From positions 1,093,501 through 1,157,500 of the forward strand of contig JACCIC010000064.1 in NCBI GenBank assembly GCA_018907035.1: 64,000 bases of DNA, in the 5' to 3' direction. Below the pieces are notes generated by a model. It made no database searches and was not told the origin of the DNA. It saw only the letters and a program-made list of their open reading frames with translations. Positions within the stretch are counted from its first letter, which is position 1; each line of letters opens with the position of its first letter. The stretch is from Sycobia sp. Sy_11. Lineage: Eukaryota; Arthropoda; Insecta; Hymenoptera; Epichrysomallidae. Made by a program: the position numbers and the translations under genes. This document shows positions 45,348 to 57,250 of this stretch, piece by piece.

Positions 45348-46020
45348 GTTACATTCTATAGCGGCTAAGAACGTTCAACAATTTTTAATTCAATAAAGAC
45401 CAACTCTACAAAAAAAGTTATAGGACAAAAAGTGCTTAGAATTAATCAAAGAATACTTGTCAATTATTTCAGAATTTTTGGAGCGATTTTTGGATTTATC
45501 AAAAAATGGCCATATCCAAAAATCCAAAAGTCGCTCCGAAAAGTCTGAAAAAATTCACACGACATCTCTGATGAATTCTAACAACTTTTTGTTCTATAAA
45601 TTTTTTTCGTTAAGTCGATCCTGATCGAGAAAAAAAATCACGAACCTTTCTTGATAAGTTTGGTGGAATAAGGGTTGTTTGGATGTCCACCATTTTAATT
45701 TCGGTATTGCAACTGTTTTACAATAAAGTATACATGCCATTGACCAAATATGTACGTGTTGGACGTGCGAGCGAACCCTGTTTCCATTGGAAAATTTGAG
45801 TTAGACGAATTTTTTTTTCTCAAAAATTCACGTTTTTTTGCAAAAAATTGTTTATAACTTTTTATTGTTAAATTAGTCGACAATTTTAATACCGGATTCT
45901 GAAAGTACATACAATTTTACGTTATAAATGGTATCTAAAGAATTTCTTGAACCATTTTAAGTTAGTGTTACACATCACTGAAGATATTGTCGAAAAATGG
46001 TCAAGTTGGGCGTTAAAGGG
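45348..46020. repeat. Right terminal inverted repeat of the piggyBac element
   Basis: Inverted counterpart of 42564-43233, 673 bp. Confidence 0.9.
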
Positions 46021-46024
46021 TTAA

Positions 46025-46959
46025 TATAACGTTTTAACAGCAAGGTAGAATTTTCTATCTGTATAAAATAAAATACAAAGGCTTTGTTGTTTCGTGAAAA
46101 AAATACACGATCATAAATAAGTATTGCGTTACGTTTTATATCAATTCAATGCCCTAGCATTAAATAGATACTGGAGCAGAAATTGTGATCAATTTTTTCT
46201 TTTAGTATAATTCTTGCAGCAAAAGGATCACGTTTTACTCATACAGAAATTCTACTACTAGTGACACTTGTAAACGACCGTTTTTACGGTTTTTGAAGAG
46301 AGTGTACCTAATTCAGAAAGTGGTCTGTTGATCAATCTGTCTTTACTCCCGATTTTCCCATAGTAACTTTGAAATTGTTTTCTATAAATGAAAGAAAGAG
46401 GGAGAGAGAGAGAGAGAGTAAGAGTTAAATTTTTCTATATATCTAGCCAGAATGAGAGAATAGTTAAAATAGACCTTATTGTCTGTTTTCACGTAAGTTA
46501 TATACTATATTTAGAGATTTAAGTGGTTAAGTAACATTGTCTCAAAAATATCTACGATGTTTAGGAAAAGATTATCAGTGTCTTACTGATAAGTCTCCAC
46601 AAGTAATTTTCGATGCTGATACTTAAGCGGAACTCTATGTGATTGACACGTTCATAGTGGTAAAAAGAGTATTATCCCTATAGGTTAAAGTGAGAAGTTA
46701 GAAGTTAGATAAATGTATTCGAATATAGTCCCTAATATTATTTTTCTTATAGATTATACATATTTCGACAAGTTACACCCTATGTTCATCGGCCTCTTAG
46801 TGCAGGAAATATATGTGATATTTTGGTTTATAATTCTGACAACCTGTATTTCTCCAAAAGTATCGTCGAATACATCCCCAAGAAAACATAAGCCAGTATA
46901 CCTGTGAGGTTTTCGACTATTTTCCCTATTGATAGTGTTATTTGACACCCCAAATAGTA
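46025..46959. other. No recognised gene; repeat similar to 19690 at 46150-46350
   Basis: The repeat block is described under 19690. A 64-codon frame at 46713-46907 is hydrophobic but unrecognised. A (GA)n run lies at 46388-46418. Confidence 0.4.
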
Positions 46960-47290
46960 CTGACATTGAGACTTGATGAGCTTCTCTGCCTGAATGACGA
47001 ACAATTTGCTTTTAGGAGAGGCGAGACTGCCGTTCTCGACGTCGTCTTAAGAACCAATTTTTCAGTCACAAGTAATTATACGTTGTTAAGCTTAACAATG
47101 TACAAATGTCTTGGATAGTGTCGATTACTCTGCTCTTGCTAGCTACATCTAAAGCATCGGTCTTACCATTTGAGTTTTTCATATTTCTCGAGGAATACAA
47201 CGTCAGTTGTTATTCCGCGCCAATGGAATTCTGCACTTTTGAAAATTCTAAGAGGAATTAAATATACTACACTAGTCAGTCTTTTTCAAC
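46960..47290 (+). pseudogene. LINE reverse transcriptase fragment
   Basis: LNDEQFAFRRGETAVLDVVL near 46988-47050, DSVDYSALASY near 47114-47146 (the AFDSVDY region) and ILRGIKYT near 47246 (the LRGVxQGD region) fall in three frames in the right order and spacing for a non-LTR RT. Catalytic YADD not seen. Clade unclear (R2/RTE-like possibilities). Confidence 0.5.
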
Positions 47291-49570
47291 GTTATCATCA
47301 GCACACTTACTCTAACGTACAATATTCAACTAGGCTCTAGTCTGCGTTCTGGTCTTTGCAGTAACATTATCTCCTACTCCAAATCGCGTTCCAAATGATT
47401 GTGCTTGGATCAAAAGCTTAATAACATATAATAAAAAGTCGTTAAAATTAAAAAAACGATCTGAATTGAAGCAATAAGGAAATGTGTAAGGAATCCTGTG
47501 TGAGTTGAAAATCCATTTATTAGACAAAAATTCTTTTCATGATAAATTCAGCAATCATTAATAGGTGCTGCCCCAACGAAAAAATCTATATCTCTATTAT
47601 CTAAAATTTATTAGTAATATGAAATATTTTGTAGATTTTCATGGTGCATATATTAAATAATATTATGAAAACTATTTTCAGCTTATCTCGTATGCTATAC
47701 ACAAGAAGATTCCACAAGACATGGTATGTATAATATATGTATGTAACTTTTTTAAACTTTATTAATAATAAATATAAATAAATAATCGTAAGTGTGAAAG
47801 AATAATATTGATAGAGATTGAATAACATTTAAATAGTTTTTTCAATTTACTCTAGTATATTTTTTTCCAATATTATTATAGTGTTAGCCCTAATTGAAAT
47901 AAAATACTTAATATATTTCAGAAAAATTTAATTACAGCATTAAATTTTTACGAAAATTCAAATATTTTACTTAAATATATTTTCATAGTTCAATAGTTTT
48001 ATTCTAAATATATTGAAATATTTTAATACAAGTTATTGTAATAATGTTATAATATATAGTAGCTTCTACAGAGTACATTTTTAACAATTAAAAATATATA
48101 TTTAGCAGAATAAAAAAAGAAATAAAAGTTTTTAAAAAAACAAAACAATTTGAGCAAAAGTAATGTTGAAATAAAATTTGAACATAATACGAGAATGTAA
48201 TATTAAACGAAGGAAAGGACGGTTATAGTCATATTGCGTGATTTTAAATAATATAATAATAAAAGCGCTAGACAAGAATATACACATAACACTATATTAT
48301 AGTTATCTAAAATTAGTGGCAAATTTAAGTATTATTCAGAATGCTGCTAATTATTTCAATATCAAAAATATTTGTTTTTTAATTGAAATTTCAATACTTT
48401 CAATTAGTTCGTTATTTAAATATCAATGCATAAAATATGATTATCAAGTAGAACATCATCTGTTATATTGAAAATTTAGAAAGTTTGCCATTATATACTG
48501 AGTAGAAGAATTTTTTACGCATTTAATTACAAGGGATCAAATCTTAATTTAAATTAAGTTTAAATTGAATTATCTGTCGTAAAGCAGTCGTTGAAGGTGA
48601 AGAGATAGTTGTATTTAGCGTCGTTATAGTATTTTTAGGGAGGTGAAAATATTTCTTCGATCAAATAAACAGTAACTGTATCTCTAATTATTATCCACGA
48701 GAACTGCTAATGTAGGCATTAGTTGGTGGATGTTGAATTATATATTTACATGTTCATACAACTTTTTATTATGGTTCTGGTTTATTATAATAACACTATT
48801 TGCTGTATTGTTTTACTTTGTCATTGTATACTATTTCAATTCAATGGCATCGACCAAGATACTCACCAGATCGTAACCCTCATGTGATGCCAATATACAT
48901 ATAACTATGTTCTCTTTAAATAAATAATCTCTCCGTGAGGCCTAACTTTACTAACATTCTTCTTCTAAGTCCTTAGAATGTCAAATAAAGGCCTACTTCA
49001 GGGCTTACAGGGAATTCTACACTATTGATATGAAGTTACATTAGATAGAATATATTGCATACGAAGTCAACAGGTGACGACAATTCTGGCTTGTCGATCG
49101 GTCTACTCAATCACATTTGGGATAATACAGTGAATATGTATCTACCTTCCTTAGCTGCACTCAATTATTGTTGCCAATCTTCCTTGATTTTGTTTGAATT
49201 TCTGACTTTCACCTGCATCCTACACCTTCTATTCTACGAAACCACCTTTTTATTTTTCCAATATACAATATCTCTTGCCCATAGTCAAAATATCAAATGA
49301 ATGTACCTGACTATTACGGAAAATGTAATATGTTCAAAACTTATTCTGTCTATGCATGAAATCTATCTAAGTGAATAACAACACGTATTCTCTTGATTTA
49401 TCTAGTACCTTTTCTATATCTAATACCTTACAGAATAAATCTACTGTGTTAACGTTTATATTTCATCTTTTTATATTTTATTTACGTTTTATATTTACGT
49501 TTATATTTCATCTTTTTATATTTATATTTCATCTATATCAAACTCATTTTCACCTATGCCACTTACTCTA
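47291..49570. other. AT-rich region, no recognised gene
   Basis: Only short frames rich in Ile, Tyr, Asn and Leu. 49480-49540 repeats TTTATATTTCATCTTTTTATAT-like strings. The terminus of a mariner begins at 49571. Confidence 0.5.
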
Positions 49571-50095
49571 CGAGGGTGGATTGATAAGTTTCCGACCTGA
49601 CCAAGAAAAACAACGTTTATAAGAATGTTTTTTTTATTTCTCAACATAATCTCCTCCAAGGCTGATACATTTCTCATAGCGGTGTTCTAATCTAGTAATG
49701 CCATCTCTATAGGCTGATTCGTCTACCTCTTCAAAATACCCATTTACAGCTTCGATTACTTCTTCATTGTCCGCAAATCTCTTATCACCAAGCCATTTTT
49801 TGAGGTTAGGAAACAGATAATAGTCACTCGGGGCTAGGTCTGGAGAGTAGGGAGGGTGCGGCATCAATTCAAACTTCAGATCGTTGATTTTAGCCATCAC
49901 AACGATTGATGTGTGCGCTGTTGCTGTTTTTTGTTAACAGGATGAGGTCGTTTAATTTTCACTTCGTGGCTCAAACGTTGCAATAAATCTGGGTAGTATT
50001 GACCAGTAATAGTTTTACCCTTTTCAATGTAATCAATGTACATAATACCTCTTGCATCCCAAAAAATAGTAGCTATAACTTGAATATTTTCAAGA
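49571..50095 (-). pseudogene. Mariner transposase, 5'-truncated by a Penelope fragment
   Basis: The terminus CGAGGGTGGATTGATAAGTT preceded by TA marks the element's 3' end. The minus-strand frame 49634-49900 reads INDLKFELMPHPPYSPDLAP, SDYYLFPNLKKWLGDKRF and ISLGGDYVEK, an intact C-terminal third with the third catalytic Asp. Upstream the HQDNAPAH box is damaged by deletion and frameshift (KRPHPVNKKQQQRTHQS). The sequence ends in ITGQYYP-like and IFWDARG-like pieces at 50000-50070. It is then replaced by Penelope sequence. Confidence 0.82.
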
Positions 50096-50099
50096 GTTT

Positions 50100-50389
50100 C
50101 TTTTTATATTTATTTTTAATACCTTGTTCTAAAATATTTATATTTCAGAATCGCAAGAACGAAAAAATTTTAAACTATCTTCTTTTAGCCCGGATGTACC
50201 ATTCATGCTTCTTAATATATACTGATGTTCATATATTCTTTGTTTTATGTATCTTCCCGTTTGTCCAATATAATATTTATCACGATCTTTACAATTTATT
50301 TTGTATATCACTTCTGTTTTCAAACATTTATCATCCTTGGGGCAGTCAGTTTGCCCTTTCCTAACATAGAATATTATTTTTATTATCAT
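50100..50389 (-). pseudogene. Penelope-like GIY-YIG endonuclease domain fragment
   Basis: The minus frame 50138-50389 reads KGQTDCPKDDKCLKTEVIYK, INCKDRDKYYIGQTGRYIKQ and RIYEHQYILRSMNG. The KYYIGQTGR...R.YEH pattern is the GIY-YIG nuclease core that Penelope-like elements carry after their RT. The frame then stops after SLKFFRSCDSEI, with KVLKINIKRNS in another frame. A second copy with nearly the same sequence lies at 56560-56870 in plus orientation. The RT portion is missing. Confidence 0.8.
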
Positions 50390-51479
50390 ATTTTTATTTT
50401 ATTTTTATTTTATTATTAATTTTATTATTTTTTTGTATTAAATTTTCGGTAAAAACAATATAAAGTTGAGCTACTCAATTTTGGGTGAACCACTTCAGAA
50501 TGTTTGACTCGATCCAAATATCAAATTATTTTTATAAATAATAATAACGACAATAATGTTGGATCATTTGATATAGAAAAATTAAATAAGTCAATAATCA
50601 ATGATTAATATTTTTTTATATAATCCTTTCATTCGATATGGTTTTCGGTTTCACCGAAAATTACCCTAAAATTACAGATAATGTAAAGCCTGAGCTGAAT
50701 CTAGTGTAGTCGTACAACTATATATAAATACCATTTTTTAACCAGATGCTCTTTGATATGTTATACAAGCACAAATTTTTGAGAACTTTAAAATAGAGAT
50801 TACAAAATTGATTGGCCAATGCTTTACATGATAAAATATGATGAGTAAATACTTCAGCTACTACCGTAATTTCAGAATGATCAATTCATATTCATCAGTT
50901 TCCGTACTCACGTCTATGAACATCCATTTCTCCCAACTACATCAAAGAAAATTTAGACTATAAAAACAAAAAATCGATTTTTTTTTAACCACTATTATTG
51001 CATAATGATCATTTCTAATATAATTATGCCGGTCAGGGTACGATATATAAAGAATACAAAAGAAATATGGGAATAATAGGGTTTTTATTAATTATATTCT
51101 TGCCGTATTCTTCTTGGAAATAAAAATAATCGTAATTTATACAGAATATAAAACAAGGCAATCAAACATTTATTTGACATGCACGTTGCATTTAAGAATT
51201 GAGAATTTCGCGTGGGTTTTATAATTACTAGCATATTCATGTTTATTTAAATGAATACTAGAAATCGATAATGATTTGTATAAAAAATTCTGGTTCTTTA
51301 TTATTTCAAAAATACCAAAACTATTGATCCTTGACAAAAAATATCACAGAGTAGACTCATTAGATTAAAAGTGATTCAAACGAGAGCCTCTTATGACGGT
51401 AAGAGTTCTGCTTTCCATTCTATGGAGACTGCAAGAATAAAAGATAGAGAGAGAAAAAAGGAGAACTAGAATGAAATAA
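50390..51479. other. AT-rich region, no recognised gene
   Basis: No coding signal. GGATGCATT-free AT-rich sequence with short frames only. Confidence 0.5.
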
Positions 51480-51780
51480 TAAATATTTTCATTGGTCTTA
51501 CAGTCCAATTAAATCAATCCAAAATACTACGTAATAATATCAATATATATTTATATTAATATTAATACATAAATATACAAAAATAATAAAAATAAAAAAT
51601 AAAAATTCTAAATTATAATGACTGCGCTTGTATAAAATCACCCCCGTAGACTAATCTGAAAGTAAAAATATTAGCTGAAAAAAATTAATGAATATTTTTA
51701 TCCGCTTTACAGTCTTTATACAATAATTTATTATATTAATATCATTTTAGTCAGACTGTCTTTTTTACAATCATTGTCGA
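51480..51780 (-). repeat. Penelope-associated terminal repeat
   Basis: Carries TTGGTCTTACAGTCCAATTA (inverted 24760 motif), ATCACCCCCGTAGACTAATC (inverse of AGTCTACGGGGGCGAT at 62872), CTTTACAGTCTTTATACAAT and GTCAGACTGTC. It abuts the truncated mariner at 51781 directly. Confidence 0.5.
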
Positions 51781-52443
51781 AAAATCGTATTGTGACTGGT
51801 GATGAAATGACAATCGATCTGCAATGACAATCCTAAGCGCTAAAAGTCATGAGGGTTGCAAGTCAACCGTCCACATCGACACCAAAACGGAACATCCACG
51901 GCAAAGGTATTGCTGTACATTTGGTGGAACCAACAGAGTGTGCTGTATTATGAGCTGCGAAAACCGAATGAAACCCGCAGTACCGAGGTATACAAAAGCC
52001 AACTGAAAGATTTGCAAGAGAAATTGATCGAACATAGATTATCAATCGCGAGCAATAGGCGCAAAGTCATTCTCTTGCATGATAATCCTCGACCACATGT
52101 TGTGAAAGCCATCAAAAACATTCTGTTGGAAGTGTATGGGAAGTTTTACCGCACCCAGCTTACTCGCCAGACATAACGCCTTCTGGTTACCACCTATTCA
52201 GATTGACGTTGCACGAACTGTTGATACGTACTTCCGACATGTTCAAGATGTGCGAATTTTTTATGGATAATTGGATCGCCTCGGAACCGCCATCGTTCTT
52301 TCGCGATATCACCATATTGCCAGAAAGATGGGAAAATGTAGTAGAAAATGACGGAAAATATTTTGATTAAGCTAACGTGTATCCATTTTCCATCATAAAT
52401 CTCCTTTTCACGTTAAAAAAATCGGAAACTAAGTTCGCCTCTT
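51781..52443 (+). pseudogene. Mariner transposase, C-terminal half
   Basis: Begins at the first catalytic region (NRIVTGDE at 51785), then VCCIMSCENRMKP in one frame and QQSVLYYELRKPNETRSTEV in another, LHDNPRPHVVKAIKNILLEV (second Asp present), an S-P-D-I-T-P-S-G-Y segment where the third Asp region reads PSGY, and the end LPERWENVVENDGKYFD with TAA at 52368-52370. The terminus TTCGCCTCTT lies at 52442 beside TAATA. The 5' half has been replaced by the Penelope terminal repeat. Confidence 0.8.
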
Positions 52444-52468
52444 AATACTATTAGTGGGTGTAACTATA

Positions 52469-52626
52469 TTGGGTGTACAAGTAAATTTGCTGCGTTTTTC
52501 CCCAAAATATGTGGTATTGGTATTCTCCAAATAGAATTTGACCGCAACTGCAAGATATGGCCGAGCATTATTCGGTAATATATAAGAATTTAATTTATTC
52601 CATATGACGATGGTCATTTCATTCAT
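52469..52626 (-). pseudogene. Mariner fragment with terminus, minus strand
   Basis: TTGGGTGTACAAGTAAATTT at 52469 resembles the termini of the 41611/63211 lineage. Within 50 bp the minus strand reads ILPNNARPYLAVAVKFYLEN, the second catalytic region with Asp changed to Asn. So the terminus is fused to the mid-core by deletion. Confidence 0.62.
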
Positions 52627-52954
52627 TAATAAAAAAAACGCTCTATATGTTTTTTAAAATCATAATTTTTAAATAATTCATACATTCAGAATCATGCTTT
52701 TTATTAGTTTTATTGTTTCTGGGAAAGGAGAAATAAGAAAGTAAACTCCATTAATATTTGCATTATTCAATTCTGATTCGCACATTGATAATTTAGCTTT
52801 GCAACAGTATACGAATATTAGAACTGAAGATATTTTATGAAATATTTGTGCAGATCAAATCTAAGATAGTTGCTCAAGGCCATGCGAGCCAGGCACGCAA
52901 AATTGCTAACAGTCGCATCCATGATCGTTATTACAACTGTGATTTCGCACACCG

Positions 52955-53005
<51 letters not shown>

Positions 53006-53119
53006 ATCCCAGATATAACTGCTCATATTAGCGCTTGGAATACGGGAGGAAAAATTATGTGTAAATATTAATATTCGTTTAGCTCAATTGTTAATAGTTT
53101 TTGTAGTAGGGGCCAATTT
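52627..53119. other. Spacer with (AT)n at 52957-53002
   Basis: No gene. (AT)n of about 22 units at 52957-53002. Confidence 0.6.
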
Positions 53120-53200
53120 GATTCAGCTAATGTCTATCCATTTTCCATCATAAATGTCCTTTTTCCGATAAAAAAAGGTCGGAGACTAAATTCGCCTCCT
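53120..53200 (+). mobile_element. Mariner 3' terminus fragment
   Basis: TATCCATTTTCCATCATAAA, AAAAGGTCGGAGACTAAATT and CGCCTCCT beside AATATA, the same tail as at 40000-40093 and 52380-52442, with no coding sequence left. Confidence 0.65.
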
Positions 53201-53329
53201 AATATATCTAATACATCCTTCAAAATTTGTTTTGTATATTTATTCGATATTATTTAAAACTTCATATGATGAAGACGAACGGTTAGTTTTGTTTTACATT
53301 TTCAAATGTCATATTCCACTACGGTGCAC

Positions 53330-53525
53330 AAGTTGCTGAAAATATCATGTTTGTTTTATGCATGTATGTGTTATAATTTGGCTTGCACTCAGCCTGCCTC
53401 GGCTACTGCTGGCGCAGCCTGTCACCAGGTTCGATCGTGCTTTTTTATACTGATATGCACTATAATCTGGTCTATGTTCAACCTGCATGGGCTCTTGGTC
53501 GTTCAACCTGTCACCTAGTTTATTA
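53330..53525. repeat. Two degenerate tandem units of about 90 bp
   Basis: Unit 1 (53357-53427) and unit 2 (53448-53520) share the order TATAAT, CTGCCT/CTGCAT, CAGCCTGTCACCAGGTT/CAACCTGTCACCTAGTT. Frames of 60 to 70 codons run through them with no recognised domain. Confidence 0.45.
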
Positions 53526-54738
53526 TAATACGTGTAGCTTTGCAAAAATCCAATTCTCGCTATAGCTCCACCTTCCAGAGTCCGTATTAGATTTCGTCCT
53601 CTTGAACTGGCCCTAGGATTCGTTAGACTCGGTTAAATAAATTAATTTCTATATTGAAAGTAAATTAAATATCGCATAAGCTCTTACATTATTATTCGTA
53701 CCTTTCTATTTAGTTGTTCATTCATGGCTAAGAGGACCCCTTTGTAAAGCCGAATTCGAGGCTATCGACATATTAAGGTTTTGGGACCACAGCGGTTCCA
53801 TTCAAATCAAGAGAGGAACAGGTCCCTCTTCATCGCGCTCTGTCTTTGCTGCTCGAGAAGCGCGTATCTATTTGAAACTTTCCAAAGATATTGAAACTTT
53901 TTGGTCATTATCGCTATCTGCATTCCTAACACACTTGAAACAGCAGTTTTTCCATAATGGCATCGAAAAATACATCAAAGATTTCGTCGCAATCTTATAA
54001 TTTATCTTCGAAAAATTCGAATTTCGATTGATAATAACCTTTAATGATGAAGTTTAAAGTAATCTCTACTGAAATTCAGAAAAGATTTAGCCGCGATCAT
54101 AGAGTTTGAATTATTAAATCTTATCTACACTAATTTTAAAATACGGTGCATCCGATAATAACTATTGAAAAGAAGTGGTCAGAATGTTAACATTTCAATT
54201 TCGCGAAACTCTTCACCTACCTCTATTATAGGATTATATTCCGGTCGTATCAATACTGTCCATTCATCATTGTTATTTCTGAATAGCTCTTATTGTCGCA
54301 GCTCAGAGTGTGCTTCCGACAATTCATTTTATTCGTCTGCCACGTCTTCGGTCATAAAATTCAAGATACGCAAATATAGTCCTCAACGTCTTCCTGTTTT
54401 AAAAAGTGGTGTCAGCAGTACCTATTATGAAGTATGAGTAGATACTCGGCACAGTAAAAAGGGCCATAGGTGACTATATCAATACTAATTAGTAGAATTA
54501 TTAAATTTATAATACATTTTAAATATTTATTGTCATTATATTTTATCATTTATTGGATCACATGTTAAACTATACGTTTTTTCTATATTCCTAAAATAAC
54601 CAAATTTTCTTGAAAATCGAAATAAAATTTTATATTATTGATTTGTAGCAAAGAAAATTTATCGGAAAAAACTTAATTCACTATTTTTTATCTTCTCAAA
54701 AAAATTTTTTATATGATTTTTACAAAACATAATATAAT
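53526..54738. other. No recognised gene
   Basis: Moderate AT. A 90-codon plus frame at 54165-54437 (Ser-rich, MKRSGQNVNISISRNSSP) matches nothing I know. 53700-53870 has higher GC but broken frames. Confidence 0.4.
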
Positions 54739-55545
54739 TGTTATAATGAACAAATACTGGGTTATATAACACACAATTGTAAAGAAAACAAGTGCAAATT
54801 CATATAAAATAAGTTTATTATCAAAACCAAAGAGAAAACGTTCTAACAAATGGAAATAGCTGTAGTACAGGCGGAAAAAGAATAATGCGCGCCAGCTTGA
54901 ACAGCGTCGTTTTATAACCTCTGTATCCAATTACAAAGGCGTCTAATTACGAGCGATAAGCCCCAGTCACAAATCGCAGCCCGCATTCTTCGCTCAGCCA
55001 GACGATTAGAGAGCCCGTGGTGGCCAACTATACTCGTCCACTGATTTGGAAATTCTCGATATTTTCCTAAAGCCAAAATACGATCTATTTCAATATAAAT
55101 CTGTAGAAAGGCTTTCGTCTAAGAAAAATATCCTAATTTTCCGACAGATAACGGGTCACTGCTTTTTGGAAGCATAAATTTGATCTCTTACAAAAACCCC
55201 AAGATTTTCTCAAATAATTCGGCCACCTAATTTGTGAAACCGTATACAAGCTATTTTAAAGGGAACATCTCCAGTTTTCCCTTCACGGCACGTTCAAGCG
55301 TGTACCTTATTTAGATTTATTGAACATCGATTTTCCATATTGCTCATACGTTCATTTAAACCATACCATTTAATAAGTTCATTTATTCGAATCTTTCTCT
55401 TCTCGTCTTTTCATTACATAAATTTTTATCTAAATAATTCACTGAAACGTTTTAACGTATAGCCGCTTTGTCTGAGGTATCACATTTCTTTCGCGTTTAG
55501 TCCGCGGAGATCATATAACCAAACTATCGGAACTTGTATATATTC
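54739..55545 (-). repeat. LTR-like dispersed repeat, family 3 copy B
   Basis: Same orientation and landmark order as 15629-16491: GCCGCTTTGTCTGAGG, TTTAAAATAGCTTGTATACG-region, GGAAAATATCGAGAATTTCC, and a 3' end CCCAGTATTTGTTCATTATA. Identity to copy A is perhaps two thirds. The end beyond 55500 is blurred. Confidence 0.5.
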
Positions 55546-55614
55546 TTAAATTTAACACCGCTCGTAAAGAGAAACATTAATATCGTCTTATTTTATTATC
55601 TTAATTTATACATA

Positions 55615-56405
55615 CGAGGGTGGTTTGATAAGTACGTGACTTCTCGAAAGGTGGCGCTGTTATCGTAAATATTTTACTACTCTATGAAACTACCATCTCA
55701 TACAAGTAGGTATACAAAGTTTCAAATCAATACGTCGGTTAAAAAATTTTTGATAGTCTTTTGAATTTAGTGCTTCATTGTTTTACAAAAGCATGGAAAA
55801 AACGAATCCCTAGTGGTTATTAAACATTACTTTGTGCGTGGAAAAATAATTAAGGAAACTGAAGAAAAGCTTAAAAAATATTATAAGGACTCTCGTTCAT
55901 CACATGGAATGGTTCATAAGTGTTTTACTCAATTTCGTTGTGGTAGAATAAATACAAGTGATGCTGAGCGTTCTGACCGCCCAAAAGAGATGACTAATCA
56001 AGATATGGCCAATAGAATCCATGATATAATACTCGAAGATCGTCGATTAAAGATACGCGAGATTAGTAACACTGTAGGGATTTCGACTGAACGCGTATTT
56101 CCTAATTTTCATCAAATTTTGAATATGAGAAAACTATATCTAAACAATGTTTGGACATATATCAGCGTAATCCAACCAAATTTTTGCGCCGTTCTGTTAC
56201 TGTTGATGAGACATGGATCCATCATTATACGCCAGAAATGAAACGGCAGTAAAAAATGTGGTCTGAACATGGAAAACCTGCTCCGAAAAAAGCAAAATCT
56301 ATTCCATCAGATGGTAAGGTCATGGACACAATTTTCTTGGGACTCACGGGGTATAATACTAAGCAATTGCCTACAGAAGGGAAAAACAATTACAGGACAG
56401 TATTA
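55615..56405 (+). pseudogene. Mariner transposase, N-terminal two thirds, cut by Penelope sequence
   Basis: The left terminus CGAGGGTGGTTTGATAAGTA at 55615 is flanked by TA. Transposase start ATG 55793, frameshift, then VIKHYFVRGKIIKETEEKLK, FRCGRINTSDAERSDRPKEM, RIHDIILEDRRLKIREISNT and VGISTERV (HTH region, 55813-56100). Shifted pieces follow: LRRSVTVDETWIHHYTPEMK (first Asp, 56190-56240, read one frame over) and GKTITGQY near 56385. After 56405 the match stops and Penelope-type sequence follows. Related by terminus to the copy at 49571. Confidence 0.8.
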
Positions 56406-57250
56406 GACTGTATATGTATATAATTAGACTGTAGATAAAATGATTGCAGAGAGCGTGGATCAAATTTATAATAACACTAGAGAACGTAATATGGAAAAGA
56501 GGGTGAATAATAATAAAATTTTGGTATTACCATATATGTAAAATCTATGTAAAAGGGTTATCGGAAAAGAAACAATCAATATATAAGAAAATAATTATAA
56601 AGATAAGGATGATAAATGTTTGAAAGCAGCAATGGTATACAAAATAAATGATAAAGATTGTGACAAATATTATATTGGACAGACGGGAAGATACCTAAAA
56701 CAAAGAATATATGAGGATCACTATACTTTCGAAGCATGAATGGTATGTCCGAGCTAAAAGAGCATAGTTTAAACTTGTTACGTTCTTTCGATTTTGAAAA
56801 TGTAAATATTTTAGAACAAAGTATTAACAATAAATATAAAAAGAAACTCTTGAAAATTTTCATATTTTGAAGAATTCCAATAATGTAAATTTGATGTTAG
56901 AGACAAGTAAATTGGTCAATACTTATCATTCCTTATTAATATAAAATTTCTATTTTGCATTTAAGTCAAGCAGGTGCGGATCCTATAAATGTTATAATAA
57001 AAAATGTATAGTGCGGGATGGGGCATATAAAGTAGTATGCTAGATTTTTCAATTTAGTTTAGTTCCCGAGGATAAACCGTATCAGTTCAAAACGTCGGAC
57101 ACCAAGGTGATTCTAAATTTAAGGTGGTGGGAGCAGTCAGATTGTCCTTTACTAACATTGATTATTGCTTTTATTATTTTTATTTTATTTTATTTATTAT
57201 TTTAGTTTTATTTTTATTTTTAATTTTCATTTTTATTATTGAAATTTGTT
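56406..57250 (+). pseudogene. Penelope-like element: GIY-YIG domain, 3' region and AT tail
   Basis: 56580-56870 encodes KAAMVYKINDKDCDKYYIGQ, TGRYLKQRIYEDHYTFEA and, after a stop, the same C-terminal tail as at 50100 (NINNKYKKKLLKIFIF). The noncoding part 56870-57130 parallels 62530-62830: TTGAAAATTTTCATATTTTG, AATGTAAATTTGATGTTAGA, TCATTCCTTATTA, then a GAGGATAAACC...GTTCAAAACG block of the type found at Penelope 3' ends, then GGTGGTGGGAGCAGTCAGAT. A TTTTTATTTTA tail follows to about 57240. The RT is absent, as in 5'-truncated copies. Confidence 0.72.

Larger units (their letters stand above)
42564..46020 (+). mobile_element. Complete piggyBac-like element with very long TIRs
   Basis: A 3,457-bp element bounded by TTAA at 42560-42563 and 46021-46024, the piggyBac target. 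It begins CCCTATAACGCCCAACTTGA and ends with the inverse (TCAAGTTGGGCGTTAAAGGG). The inverted repeats run about 670 bp per side instead of the usual tens of bases. It holds one transposase-like frame set, 43566-45188. It lies downstream of the cluster of three mariners. Confidence 0.93.

Noticed and set aside
47682..47723. Possible 14-codon microexon between a TTTTCAG acceptor and a gtatgt donor
   Set aside because: The peptide (LISYAIHKKIPQDM) does not fit DLG and such spacing is expected by chance in AT-rich introns.
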